A stretch of 64,000 bases of DNA from Vitrella brassicaformis. Its lineage: Eukaryota > Sar > Vitrellaceae. Both the position numbers and the translations under genes were made by a program. The stretch is from contig CDMY01000477.1 of NCBI GenBank assembly GCA_001179505.1, positions 51,107 to 115,106 on the forward strand, written 5' to 3'. Position 1 is the stretch's first letter. Each line of letters begins with the position of its first letter. This document shows positions 10,004 to 23,600 of this stretch, one piece after another. Under the pieces are notes generated by a model. It was not told the DNA's origin, made no database searches, and saw only the letters and a program-made list of their open reading frames with translations.

Positions 10004-13000
10004 TCAGCCGCCACTGCTCTCCCTCTCCGATCCAGCCATCCGATCCAAGTGATAGAGCTGCACACACACACACACACACAGCCACCAGTGCATTGCCACC
10101 TCGTCCACACACGAGATCCACCCCTGTCACAGCTGTGGATGCTGCCCTTACCATTGCCTGCGTCTCGACCTTGTTGGCATACAGCTGAGACAAACGACAT
10201 ATATAAGATGCACGCACGGGGAATGTGAATGATGCGCGAATCTGTCTGCGCCTCTGTCCTCTCCTCTGCAGACTTAGGGTACATACGTACATACCTGCAT
10301 CTGCCCCGCCAGCAGGAATCCTGCCACATACACCGAGTCCTCCACACCACCCAGCCACCGAACCCTTGAACCACTGCCACTGCCGTCGTCAGGCACACAG
10401 ATGACGGCCACCCCCCCGCCCTCGATGCTGCCCTGGTCGTCATAGCACGAATCAAGACCCCACACCTGCAGGCACACACACACACACATCCAGACACGCA
10501 GAGATGAGGGAATGGAATGCGTGTATGTGGGTGATGCATTATGTACGTGGTGTGTTGTGTGCTGGCGGACTCAGACTGAAAACTACTACTACTGAGGTCC
10601 TCTTCGCCTACCCCGAGACGTCTGATCAGTTGACCAAAGTCTCAGGGCTGGCTCGGTGGGCCCAATTGTGCTCATCACAGTCACTAAGTCGCGATTGTGT
10701 GTAAGTGTGTGGCCAACCCCTAGGCCCCTCACCTGTCCCTCTTTCTGCCACTGGTCCACGTCAGATGTGGGGAAGGTGCGCTGCCTCTGCACGCACGCAC
10801 GGACAGAGACAGAAGCGCATTCACGCGGGGCAGAGTGTGTGTGCGAGGACCGGATGGCTGGCTGACCAGCATTTGTGTGAAAGCCTTCTGCCGCGCGTAG
10901 AGCCGCCGTCTCGTAAGGTAGCGGAGGATCGTCGGCAGGCCCTCCTGCATACAACCACACGTAAACACATACACGCACTGCTATGACGAGTGAGTGTGTG
11001 GGAGAATGCTTTTCTTCTCTACCTGCGCCAGTCTCCATTTGCACGGTGTGTATTCCTTGAAGTTGGCGTCGACCCGCTCAAAGACGCGTACTCCCAAGTG
11101 CACCCACTTGAGCGGCATGCGGCTCTCACACTAAACACATAACACGTTCCCATCAAGCACACCACACCCACAGAAGACGCCTTGTCTGCGTGTGTGAGTG
11201 ACCTTGAGCAGCTTCGCAACCCCCTCGGTGATCATGTAGAGCTTCTTCTCCGCCCCGGTCCGCCGCGCCAGCTGCTCGCGAGGGAAACACTGGGCGGCGG
11301 GCAGCTGTGGCAAAGTGCTGCCCTCGCCTCTACTACCATCGTCGATCTCACCCCCTGTTTTTCTCAGCCCGTAGAAGGACATCACGCTCAGCCAATCGGG
11401 GTCGCTTTCACCGAGCGAGGCGAAATCGTTTGCTACCCCTATGGGCCTCGCTGCTGGTGCCGCTGGCTGGTGTGGCTGTGGCTGCTGGGGATCTTCCTGT
11501 TCGTCCTGCTCCTGCTCGTCATCTTGTTCGTTACCGTCATTGGGGGGTAGAGGCTCGTCCGCCACATCCATTGGTGCGGGTGCGGTGGTTGTGGTAGCTG
11601 CCTTGCGTTTCTTGATGCCCTGCCTTCTGAGCGCCGACTTGCTGGTGCGCATGTGGGTGGTTTTGACGATGCAGCACACGAAGAACCCACCCGTGTTGTT
11701 GTGGTGCGGCAGCACGCGGACTGCATGCTCCAGGCCGAGCGTGGATGCGTCGTCGGGAGGGAAGAGAGACCCGCTGAGTGGAGAAGGAAGGCATTACAGA
11801 CAGATGCGGTTTTCGGCCTGTATGCCGACGGAGTTCCCCCTCACCTGTAGTCAGCTCGTTCCTTCTCTGGAATGTCGTCCATCGATGCGAACAGACGGCC
11901 ACATGTGCCATCATCAGCCGTCGCATCATCACCGCCAGATGGACGCTTCTCGGGAACCAGCCTACACCCAGATGCACACATGTGCCATGGTGCGTGTCTG
12001 TCTGTCTGTCTGTCTGTCTGTCAGGCGGCCTGGCCTCACGCTGACCATTTTATGATGCCCTGCTGCAGCCGTAGACCGTTGAGGTGAGGTGGGGGCACGA
12101 TCTTGACGCTGTCGCGGTACCTGCTCACCGCATGGGCCACAACAGCCTGCAGACAGAGATGAGAAGAGATGTCCGTCCGACTGTAGTAGATATGTGGGTG
12201 CAAATGCCGTGCATGTATTGGTTGGTATTTATGTGTCAGCTTGCCTCGTCTTCGAGTGGGTTCAGCGAACAGGTCGAGTACACCAACCTGTGCAGTACAG
12301 CACACACACGCCAAACAAGCACAGCGATTCGTCCATCATGTCACGCTGAGAGTGTTGTGCGTGTGAGTGTGCGTACCTGCCCCCCACGTTGAGGAGCTGC
12401 AGAGCTCGAATGAGGATTGACAGCTGCTGAGAGTGAATGCCCAACGAATCACGCAACTTCCACCTGACCAAGACACACAGGCACAGGCACACACACACAC
12501 ACGCATAGCATACGATCCGATCCTCCTTTGCTCATGTCATGTGTAGAGTACGTACGTCCTCCAGATGTCGGCTTTTTTCCTCAGTGTGCCGTCGCCTGTG
12601 CAGGGCACATCGCACAGTATCCTGTCGAATCCTATGGGAGCCCCATCCTCGCCACACACGGCCGGGAAGAACTTGGCTGGACACCCCAGACACACAACTC
12701 GGTGTCCATTGTATGGGTGGTGTGCAGTGTGTGCAGTGCAGTACCTACCATCGAGGCATGTGACGGCAGTGGCGGGCGAGGGTATTCTCTGCACCTGGTG
12801 GGCCAGCATCTGGGCACGGTTCGCCTGCATGTCGTTGGCCAACACAAGGCCTGAAACAGAAACCCGTGTGCCACCTGTGCGTCTGTCTGGTCTACTGTGT
12901 GTCTGTCGACGCACTGCACTGCACTGACCTGTGGGCATCGACAGGCCGGGACCGCCGGTGGCTTTGCCATCTTCCTCTTGTGTCCAGTGCAGCATGTCGA

Positions 13001-14155
13001 GGAGCTCTGTCGTCTTGGACCCGGGGGCGGCGCACATATCGAGCACCCAATGGTGCGATTTGACATCCTGCCAGGCCAGCCAACAAATCACTCACAACAT
13101 GCTCAGAGTGAGTGAAGGCCAGACAGACATGGATGGCTGACCATGAAGAGCGGCGGGATCATGCTGACCGCCTCCTGCCGGGATATCCCACCCTGCAGAC
13201 AAACGCACCACTGATCCTTCCACTTGCACCACATCACCCCCACACCTGTCTGTCATTCACCGACCCTGGTGTCCTCCTGGACAAGCAGCTCCTTGAGCTG
13301 TGCATAGTCCTCGTTCTTGCGAATGGCGAGCCTGTCGAGGTTGGGCCACTGCCACGCCAGACGATGTGGAAACCAATCCAGACATACCGGCGGCTCTGAC
13401 GACTGCATCATACATCAATCACAACAAACAGCCATCGCACACGCCAATCAATACGTACGTACGGGCAATGTGAATGAATGCAATAGGGACTGTCTGTCTG
13501 CTTAAGTCAGTCACTCACGTGTTTGTCGCTGAAGTGGTCGAATATCGCCCGCACTCCCCGCCACAGAGGGGCGGCACGGTTGACTCGCACAGCAGCTGCA
13601 GTGATGGATGACCTCATCACACACAGAATCAATCGCCAACCTTGCATGTCATTCATCTCGGTTGCTTTGCTTTGCTTCGCATCTCATTGCCCACCGCACC
13701 GGGCAGGGACTCCTTGAGCTTCTGAAAGAATGAGTCCCACTCCTCGGGTGGCACGATCTGCTGCGCCTGTGTGAAGCACACGCACACCAACCATCACCAT
13801 GAATGAGTGAATGAATGAATGAATGATGCACCGTGTGCTTTTCTCGGTGCATCTGGCAAGGCATCAGTATATAAGCTTGCCTTGTAGTAGTGTGCGAAGG
13901 CCGCGTTGTTCCTCTGAATCGTCCCCCAATCGGTGCTGCAGACAGAGATCAAAAGAAGACACAGAAGCGTTGGTGAAGATGCACAGCATCGAATCCATGG
14001 GTTCATCAGGCATTTCGCCTCCTCCCGCCCACTCACTTGACTCGCTGCGGGTCATCTGAAGCCCATCTCTCTGATCCATCACCCTGTTCGCCGCTTCCTT
14101 TGCCTCCTGACCGCCCGCCGCGCCGTCCTCCCAACCCTCTCTTGCGCTTCCCCAT
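10004..14155 (-). CDS. NSUN2: NSUN2-like tRNA (cytosine-5-) methyltransferase
   Basis: The start at 14155 gives a basic MGKRKRGLGGRRGGRSGGKG leader typical of nuclear NSUN2/Trm4. The following exons encode NTDWGTIQRNNAAFAHYYKA and VPPEEWDSFFQKLKESLP, the conserved N-terminal block. The Rossmann core has the SAM motif VLDMCAAPGSKTTELLDMLH, then VLANDMQANRAQMLAHQ, the motif IV cysteine in RILCDVPCTGDGTLRKKADI, and the motif VI nucleophile in LVYSTCSLNPLEDEAVV (near 12240-12290). An EH.VRVLPHHNNTGGFFV block follows, as in NSUN2, then an acidic/Gln-rich insert and a C-terminal domain ending at a stop at 10004. The enzyme puts m5C into tRNA variable-loop and anticodon positions using SAM. The family order and both cysteines are intact, so it should be active. 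Exons number about 15. The last two (LYANKVETQAM, LYHLDRMAG) are the least certain. Confidence 0.85.
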
Positions 14156-14240
14156 CTCCCTTGGCAACATTCAAGCTCGCACGAGTCGGATCGTCACAGA
14201 TCATCGCGACGGCTTGTCATTGCGCAGGCAGCATCACAAG
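14156..14240. promoter_or_regulatory. 85-base bidirectional promoter region
   Basis: Only 85 bases separate the start codons of the divergently transcribed NSUN2-like and oxygenase genes, so their promoters must share this interval or overlap the coding exons. No TATA-like box is evident. Confidence 0.5.
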
Positions 14241-15945
14241 ATGGAGACCAACGAGGGTCAACGGTCAGCAGCCCATGAAATTGCCCTGGAAATGTTCGCC
14301 GGGCAGACAGAGGGGACGGAGACTGAAGGCAGCAGCAGCAGCAGCAGCAGGATACCGGTCATTGATCTGACAGGTCAGTGACGCACACGCACGTACTGCA
14401 ATGGCAGGTCCCTTTTTCTGCACAGGTCCGCCTGAGGTAGTTCGTCGGCAGATATGGGACGCAGCGGCCAACGAGGGCTTCTTCCAGGTCGGACATCCAT
14501 CAACAACCACTCACTCAGACACGCAAGGGCGTGTTTGTGTTTCTGCACTCCATTGGTTGTCAGGTAGTGGGTCACGGCATCGACTGGGCCCTTATCGATG
14601 AGCTCTTCGCGATGGCCGAGGCGTTCTTTGATCTGTTCGGTGAGTGACAATGGCTGGCTGGCTGGCATGCACGCAAATGGGTGTGTGAATGCATGAGTGT
14701 TACGGTGTTGCCTTCCTTCAGATAAGGTGGAGGGTCAGTATGGCTACACGACGTCAGCCAACGCCGGATGGGAGAAGAACTGGCAGCGGATCTGCAATTC
14801 CGTCACTCCCAGCGACCTCAAAGAGTCATTCCAGGTACTCACTCACCGCAATGCACACACGGGCCCTGCACGCCATTAGGTGTGTTGTTGGTTGTGTGCA
14901 GATGACGCACCACACGGATTTTATCGAGGGCAGCCCTCTGTGGCCAAAAGAGCTGCCGCAACTGAAACAACATGCAGCCCGATTCATGCAGGTCCGTCCG
15001 CCACACACACTGATTGGACACACGATTCGTACTAATGCTTTGTGTCTGCAGGAGGCCCATCGCGTGACGTTGGTGATCCTGTCCCACATCGCCGTCTCTC
15101 TTGGCCTGCCGCCGTCCTTCTTCGAGGCCCACCTGGACTGGCGACGGCCTAACCATCAGTCGGGGCCGCGGCTGCATAAGTATCACGATGTGACGGACAC
15201 ATACAGGCACTTCCCACCCAACACACACCGGTGAGCAGCCACCCACCTGCACCAGAGGCCATGTGTGGCATGTGCAGCTGTCTGTGTTGTGTACACAGAA
15301 TCGCCGCCCACACAGATTGGGCATTATTGACGCTGCTGTTTCAACGGGAGGGGCAGGGCGGCCTGCGAGTCAGTTGAATGAGCGGGGCACACAGCCACAA
15401 CACATGATGTCATGTGATCTGTTGCTCAATGTCAGGTGTGTCCGGGCATGTCGGTCTTGTCTCAGAGCAACCAGCAGCAGCAGCAGCAGGGCGGCACGAA
15501 GGAGCTGCAGTGGATCGGTGTGGAGCCAATGCGAGACGCCATCTGTGTCAACATCGGCGACAGCCTCAAGGGGTGGTCCGACGACCAGCTGCAGAGCACC
15601 TTCCACCGAGTGCGGCTGCCCAGAGAGGGCGAATGCACCGGGTAAGTGAGTCACAATGGCTGGCTGAGGTCTCATGTTGTGAATTGTGTTGTGCTGTCTG
15701 TGTGGTGGGCTGCTTAAGCAGGCCTCGTTATTCGATGGTGTATTTCGCGCAGGCCAACAAGGACAGCATCATCCAGGGGCCGAACAGAACATACCCACCC
15801 ATCAGTGAGCTGACCAACACACAGGGAACCAACGGTACGTAGAGAAAAGGGCGATGGAATGGCCGTGTGTGTGGTTTGTGCAGGTGCCGGTGACTTCATT
15901 TGGCAACGGATCAAGAGCACATTTCCTGACAGAGACGCCAGCTGA
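14241..15945 (+). CDS. 2-oxoglutarate/Fe(II)-dependent dioxygenase (isopenicillin N synthase-like)
   Basis: About ten short exons yield roughly 365 residues. After a low-complexity leader with a Ser tract comes RIPVIDLTG, the classic DIOX_N start, followed by the EGFFQVVGHGID block (family GFF.v.nHGi). The double-stranded beta-helix carries HTDWALLTLLFQ with the H-x-D iron ligands (about residues 222 and 224), FHRV with the distal His (about 297), and RYSMVYFA with the Arg-x-Ser that binds 2-oxoglutarate. All cofactor residues are present, so an active oxygenase is expected. The substrate is unknown; the nearest architecture is the fungal/plant IPNS-like group. A Gln6 run (CAG/CAA) is inserted before ELQWIGVEP. 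The gene lies head-to-head with the NSUN2-like gene and tail-to-tail with EMC7. Confidence 0.85.
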
Positions 15946-16128
15946 CAGACAGGTGGACACGTGAGGGCTGTGTAGGTGGCCGCCCAGACGCATGTGTGTT
16001 GGCGATGATGAGACGTTTAGTGTGTGGAACGGAAGGAAGTGCTTGGTGCATGAGGTCCGCAAAGACCTCAAATGCTCCCTACTTCATTTGAACGCTTATC
16101 GAGATCCATGCATGCATGTATCTATGAA

Positions 16129-17458
16129 TCATGTTCCGGTCCTTCCCGCCCCCCCTCCTCCTCCTGCTCCCCCTCCCCTCCGCTGTTGCGGCACCCCTGA
16201 GTCCCTCCCCTCTAGTGCACTCGCTCGGCTAGACGATGCTGATGCTGCAGGCTGTCCCCTACTGGTGGTGGTGCCCTCGCGTACGCCCTCCAGTGCGGTG
16301 CTGAGGAAGCGCGACTCGTACCCTCGCTGGCCGCCCTCGCCCGACTGGTTGGCACCCTGCGACCCCGGCTGCAACTCCTGCAGTGCCTCGGGGTCTGAAC
16401 AGCGGAATGCAATATGCAGCCAGCACGCACCACAATCAATCAATCAAGCGATCGGCCCCGCAGTACTCACCGATTCCCTGCTGCATCTTGGGGAGTATGA
16501 AGAGGAGCCCGAATGAGACGAGGCCCATGAGCACCATGGGGTTCTTGAACAAGACAAATATGTTGAACTCCTCACGCTTCTGCACACAGGCAGAGAAACA
16601 GCTGAGTGAGTGTGTTGTTGGTGTGTCCTTCCGGCCCTGCCCTGCCCCCCGCCCCACCTGGAAGTATTTGACTTCAGCGTGTGATGCGAGGCCTAACGGG
16701 TACTTGAGCTTCTTGCCCTTGCCTGCTCCACAGACATGGAATCCATATGGGGTATGCATGTGGATGGAGGCCCCGCCTGTGTGTGTGTGTGTGTGTGTGT
16801 GTACCGTGTTCGAATGAGAGGAGGAAGGCACTGACGGTGGCTTCACCCTGACGCCCACCAGCACTCACCTCCACCAACACCTGCACACCACACACCCATG
16901 CAATCACAGCCAGGACAGACAGACATGCAGCTGTGCGGATGCATGCCTTTGGCTGTGCGCGCGCCGACTGACCGGGTCATACTGGAGGAAGGGGTGATTG
17001 ACCTCCAACAGATAGGACCCGATGGGCAGCGATGGACTGCACTCAACTCGTTACACACACGTGCCAGGGGCGTCCATCTCTCTGTCTGTGTGTGTGTCTG
17101 TCTGTGTGTGTGTGCAGTGTATGTGGTTACATTTCGAATGATCCATCTGCATTTGGGAATGCGGAGAAGGCGCCGCCGTTCAGGAGGATGCGTACGCGAG
17201 ATAGGCCATCTGCGCAACGAAGACCGCCACACCGAAACATCTGACAAGAGGGAGGGTGTATTGTCTGTTTCTCTCTGCTTGCCTCACCTTGTGGGCTGAC
17301 GGACCCCGTCAGCGTAACCTCGTCATCGGCAGATCTGTGCGGCCGCACATAGCACATTTCACGTCTGATCCCCAGCGGGATGTTTCCTTCACGTCTTACC
17401 CAAGATTGAGTATGCTCAGGCAGGCAACCACAGTCACACTGATGCGAAAGAAACGCAT
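16129..17458 (-). CDS. EMC7: ER membrane protein complex subunit 7
   Basis: The start at 17458 gives a signal peptide (MRFFRISVTVVACLSILNLG), followed by DDEVTLTGSV and VRILLNGGAFSAFPNADGSF, the beta-sandwich signature of EMC7 (DUF2012). Downstream are SVGPYLLEVNHP, LKYPLGLASHAEVKYFQ, and the single transmembrane segment FKNPMVLMGLVSFGLLFILP ending in PKM, as in the human and plant proteins. A Ser/Gly-rich cytoplasmic tail ends at 16129. EMC7 is a lumenal/TM subunit of the EMC, which inserts tail-anchored and multipass proteins into the ER membrane. The first intron, between 17400 and 17365, appears to be only 35 bases: skipping it keeps frame with the signal peptide (phase 2). The gene diverges from the potassium-channel gene with 221 bases between starts. 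Confidence 0.85.
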
Positions 17459-17679
17459 TTTCTCTGTTGGTCATACGAGCTCAGCTCGCAAACACGGGGG
17501 GCCGCCCCCATCCCAAGACCAGTCTCAACCGTGAGAAGGGCTTGTGGCGCTTGCAGGACCAAACAACAACGTTCCGTGCTTGTTGCGGTGTTATGTGTAT
17601 GCGTCAGGTGGGGCTGCAAGTGGAACTACGGCTTCTGGCTGAGCGTGTATCGCTTCGCGGGGCCATTGACTGATGCGTC

Positions 17680-20600
17680 ATGCTTGTGCTGGACGGTCCC
17701 ATATCGCTGTTCGAAGGCAGCGGCTACGCTCGGTATCTGACGGGCGCCCCCCGTGGCGAATCTGGGTGGAAGATCTCGTTTCGAGCCCGCGTGGAGAGGT
17801 ACATCGTGAGCAGCAATGTGGACCATGCGCTGGACTTCCTTAGCGTCTTCTGCACCGTCCTCAGCTGCGTGCTGTACGTCATATCCACCTACTACCGCAG
17901 CAGCGTCATCCTGCCGTTCATCTACGTGGAGGTTGTCTTGGGAGTGCTTCTGCTGGCCGACTTTCTGCTGTTCCTGTACCTGGCTGAGAACCGGATCAAG
18001 TACGTGCTGATGCCCAACACGGTGGTCAACCTGATCACCATCATCCCCCTGTTCGTGACGGGCCGGCTCACCCTGGATGGCTTCGTCATCAGCCGAGACA
18101 GCTGGGTGACCCGGCTGCTGCGGGTGCTGCGCATCTACATGCTCAATCGCATCCACCACCGCATTGCCGCCACCACCTACAGCAGCGTCACTCGTCAGGT
18201 GCTCAAGGTGGCGTGGAAGGGCCTCGTGATGCTCTGCATCTCGTCGGGGGTCATGGAGATAGCCGAGAACCGCGGCGCTGACGAGGTCTGCCACACCACT
18301 GATGGCCAGGGCCTGGGGAGCATGTTCGTGGGGAGCAATGGCACGGCGGTGGCTGTGACATCAACGACGGGCGGTGACGGCTGCCGGCCGCGGCTGGACT
18401 TTCACGATTTCTTCTACCTGGTGATATGCACTGTGTCGACAGTGGGTTACGGTGACTTGGCACCATCAACGGACTTGGGGAGGATGCTGATGGTGCTGCT
18501 CATCACGGTGGACCTGGTGGTTCTCACGATCGAGACCAAAGAGCTCATCCGACTGCTGCGGGGCACCAACAAATTCCAACGGAGAGTCTATATTCCCAAG
18601 AAGCACATGTGAGTATGTCTGGATGCATGTCTCCTCTGCATACGCACACACAGTATTTTACTCACTCGCTTCCACATCCCATCACCTCCCCCTGAATGGC
18701 TGGCTGCTGTGTCGTGTTGTGTCTGTCGTGTCTTTCAATGCCCATTGACGTGCAGACGTCACGTGCTGCTGTGCGGTGCGGTGCATGCCAACGCCTGCAG
18801 GGCCTTCTTGACGGAGTTCTACCGGTCTGCCGACATCTACACGGGGCAGCACCCCACGGCCCCTACAGCTGGGCTGATGGGCGGCCCACAGGATCGTGCG
18901 CCGGATGTGCCTTCTGAGGTGGTGCTGCTGAGGGGAGGCATTCCCGATGCTGCACTCGACAAGCTGCTCAGAAGCGTCAACTTCTCGGGCAGAACGGAAT
19001 TCCTCTCTGGCCACGTCCACAGCGACACACACCTCCACAGAGCTGCCGCAGTACGGGTGAGTGAGTATCCATCAGGCAGACAAGCGACCATCTGAGATGC
19101 ACAGGCCGGGGAAGAAAGACCTGGGATCACTATCTCATCTCTTTTGTCCTTGCCTTTCCTGGCTGTAGGCTCTCGGGGCGTATTTCATCTCGGATCGTCT
19201 GTCGGCAGCGCCGGTGCATGAGGACCGGCAGACCATCCTGGCAGTGCTGGCCCTCAAGATATTTGTCATCAAACGGACCACAACCATCGGTGCTCAGAGT
19301 CTGCCTGCGGGCTTGGCTATGTCACTGACCATGGGTCTGCCCCCGCCGCCGCCAATGCCGGCTCGCTTCCCTGTGTACGCCCAGCTGGTGCTGCCCGAGA
19401 GCAAGGCACTCTACTACAAACACATCCCCGACACCGACAATGACCTCATCATCTGTATGGCCAGTCCGCACACACACAGACAGACACACAACACATGTCT
19501 ACCTCGAACATTCTAGCCACTCACTGCACTCATTGTGGGTGTGTGTCCCCTTCCATGTCGTGTCCTGTACTGCCCTGCCCCCATTGATGGATGCGATCAT
19601 ATGATTGGCAGGCACGGATGAGTTGAAGCTGACCCTCCTGGGCCGTAGCTGCCACTGTCCTGGGATATCGACCCTCCTGCTGAATCTGTTCATCTCCAAA
19701 GTCGACCTCACACTCACCGCCCGCGAGCGGAAGCGCCGTCAGTTCGAGCGGTCGTCGTTGCACACCCTCTCCTTCCTGGCCATGGATGCCTCCATCGGAC
19801 CACACACAACCAGCCCAAACGCCACAGAGGAACATTTCCTCGGGGGCGGCATGGGGCATGGCGTCGCCTTCGAGACGTTCAGGCGGCGGACGGTCCCGGT
19901 GCTCTTCACCTGGCAGGATGAATACAGACATGGACAGCAAATGGAGGTCTTCAGGTCAGTCAGGCCAACGCACAGTCAGCCAGACATGGACTGACTGATT
20001 GGAAGAGAGAGTGGGGGGAGGGAGGGAAGATAATGTGAGACTTACGCACGGCTGCAGATGAATCAAGGGGGGATTCATTGGTGTGTGCGTCTGAGTGTGC
20101 GTCTGTGTGTGTAGGGTGTCGTTGTCGACGGGTTTCGGCGGCATGTCGTTTGCTGAGGTGGCCAAGCTGTGTCACCAGAGTTACGGGTGCCTCGTTATCG
20201 CACTTGAAGTCTCGGTCAGACATGACACGACTACACACACAAGACCCACCCAACTCGATGCTTGCAGGCTGCAGACCTGGTGGTGGTGTTGATCAACCCC
20301 AGCTCATACGTGCTGCCGCGGTTCTTCGACTTTTCTGAGTTTTTCTGTTTCGTCATCGCCAGCAGCAAGGAGGTGGCGTTGAAGGTGGCGTCCTTCAACA
20401 GCAGCACACACGTGGCCCCCTTGGTGGCCCCCGGCATATTCCAACGAGGCACCAGCACCGCCACCATGAGGCGCAAAGACACATCTGAACGGAACCTCAT
20501 GATTGTAAGTAAGTAAGTAAGATAATGCCACCCTTCCTTCAAGTCAGCCAGACACCACACACCCCGTCCAGTCCAGTCCCGCATGGATCCATCCATACAT

Positions 20601-23600
20601 CGATCCATGGCCCCTTGTGTCTCTCTCGGTGTGTCGCGCCCTCCCTGTCTGTACTGCACACGGATGGACGGATGGATGGATGGACGGATTGATTGCTCTA
20701 TACATACAGGACTCCAGCCGTCAGTTGGGCAGCCAGTCGCTGCAGTCCAGCCGTTGTGCGACCAAGGTGCTGCAGCGCGTGCAGCAGAAGCTCCAGAAGA
20801 CCCGCAGCGACATGTCGGTTAACAAGTCAGCCTCACTCGGCCCTGAGATGCTCCGGGGAGTCAGCGCAGGGGACCTCGAACAAGACGCATCATCACGTAC
20901 GTACCTACTCTCTGTGGATCGGTGTGTACGTGTACGTCAACCCGATGTTTGTGTGGATGTGTGGATGTATGTGTGCATCATATCATCCCCTGCAGAGAGC
21001 AGCACGGACAGTGAGGTAATGGGTTCCTGCATGCGGCCGCGGGCGATCGCTCCACACCTGCTTGCGACACCCAGAACGTCTGCCGACGCCGAGCTGAGAC
21101 ACGGGGTGCCCGAGTCGTTCAGAAATTTCATCCTCGTTGTCGGCTATACACCACAGGTGGGTGGGTGGTAGGTATACACACACACGGTTTGACGGGACGC
21201 TGCTGTTGCATCCACCCACCCACCCATCGGTCTGTCTGTCATGGGTGTGCATTGCATGGGTGTGTCAGATTCGGTGTTTGGTGCAGGCCTTAAGTCTGCG
21301 TTATTCGTCTCAGCAGGAGCAGATAGTGCTGCTCAACGAAACACCCATCCCGCCAGACGTCTGGGACACTATTGCGCACTACCAGAACGTCTGGTTCGTG
21401 CAGGTAGGTGGTACTTACCTTACTCAACGAAAACGACAGCCGTTGGTGATGTGTGCTGGTTGTGGCTTGTTTGGTCCGCAGGGTTCCGGCATCAGTCCGT
21501 ACGATCTTAAGTACCGGTAGGTGCGCCGCGCCGTGGGGCAGACAGGCAGGCAGACCAACACTTGTTTCATTGTCGACTGAGTGAGTGATATGTGTGGTGC
21601 GCTATGGTCGGATGGATGGCTGGATATCATTTCGTCGCCTGCCGCCCCACAGGCTCAAGATCAAGCAGGGTGGGTGAGTGAGCCAGTGAGCCTAGCCTTA
21701 CCTACCCACCAAATTGCGTGGCGTGAGGCCCAGGCCTTTGTATGCTGTCTGTGCGCAATGAGTGGAATGTTGGTGTGGTGTGGCAGCCTCTAAAGTGATC
21801 CTATTGGCCCGTGGTGCTCTTGGTGAGGGCGTCGAGGAGCTGTACGACCTCGATGTCATCTTCAGCTACAACGCTATCACTAACGCGTAAGTGACTAGTG
21901 ACACAGACAGAAGGGGGGTGGGGTCTGTCTGTCTGTCGCACAATCACACACAGCCGGACGCAAGAGGAAGCGTGGGTGGGTGTTTATGTATGTAAGTCGG
22001 GTGGCTGCGTATGGTATGGTGTGCCGTCCGTGCACTGCCTGCAGGATGGAGATGGATCGGTGGAAGAAGCTCATCTTGGTGGACATAGTGAATGCAGCGA
22101 CCATCAACTTCTTCACCCCTAACAAGACCAGCTTCTTTTCCAACGACAGTCTCAGTTGGGTCCAGAGCATCCCGTACGCCAGTGGCCAGGTGGTGCTCGA
22201 GACCGTCTTCGACAACATACTCGCCAAGGTGTCATACGAACCGTCACTGCTCTGCCTGCTCGAGCAGCTTGTCGGACTCGCTACACCCACCGGCAAGCGA
22301 ATCAAAACCGTAAGTGAGTGGGCTGACTGGACTGGCTGCCAAGACAGACACGTGAATAGATTTGGTAATTCATCCCGACATGTTTGCTTTGAAGGAGGTC
22401 GCGACGCACTCTGATGACTTGGCCGTCAAGGGTCAGCTGTCCATTGCTCTGGGTGTTGCTCTGAGTCCGACCAGGGCCAACGAGGGCGCTGGCGCCAGCA
22501 CTGTGTCCACCATGAGGGTAGAGGACAAGGAGGCCTACTTGGACGACATCGAGAGGGAGCTGGCGAGCATCGGTCTGTACAGCTGCCACATGTACCTCAG
22601 GCCCATCACTAACCTCATGCACACCGCAGAGTCCAAGAGAAGACGGGTGCGTTAGTGGGGCGGTCGGTGGGGGCTGACACGACCTGGTCCATACGCCCAC
22701 ATGCTATGCTGACTGACATGCCTGCCATGCGTGTGGGTGTCTGTCTGTCTACTGGCATATGCTTACTTTAGGGTCGTCCGTCGGTCCGTTTGGTGTCGTA
22801 TGGTGAGGTGTTTGATGACCTAATCGACAAGGGAATGCTCAGCGTCGGGCTCTACAGGCTGTCCAAATTCAAGTCAGTCAGCGAGAGACATACCGATCGA
22901 CCATCAGAGTGGCGTCTCAGAGTGCTGGTGTGTCGACAGGGACCATCCATCTTTGCCCGACAAACATCCGTACGTGTTGACCAATCCGTCCCGGGATCTG
23001 CTGGTCGACCCGTCTACAGATTTTGTTTACATCCTGGCGCAGCAGCAGGAAGGCAGCCTCGGTGGACAACCCGACACGGCCACGTACGTATTGCAAATAC
23101 AAATGTATATTATATGGTGATTGACCAGCAGGCCGGCCAGGCGACCAGCTGGCTCAGCTCATGTGTGTGTCTTGTCTTGTGTGCATGTATGGCTGCAGGC
23201 ACAAGAGCAAGGCAGCCCCGAGAAAGAGTACTGTGCCCGAGAAGCTGCTGAGTTCCTTCGTACAGAGTGTGGCGGCCAGCCCCACCCAGTCCGTCACCAC
23301 CTACCGCACCAAAACCCTCGAGAGCATGGCGTCGATGCACGATATGGGGAGGCAGTCGCTGGCGCACCCCCCTCGACCATCAGTGTTGCCGGTGCGTGAG
23401 GAGCGGGTGCTGTCGGATGAGTCCATCCCCTCACCCTCACCACAGGCCGCCGGCTACTTCAATCCTATGGCTCTCTTCAAGGACAGAGCGGCAGCTACTC
23501 TGACGCCACCAGGTGCGGACCGGGTGGGTGGGTGGGTGGGTGACAGCCAGCCAGCCAGGCAGATCCAAACCTTCGATTTGTCGGTCACTGTGTATGGTAT

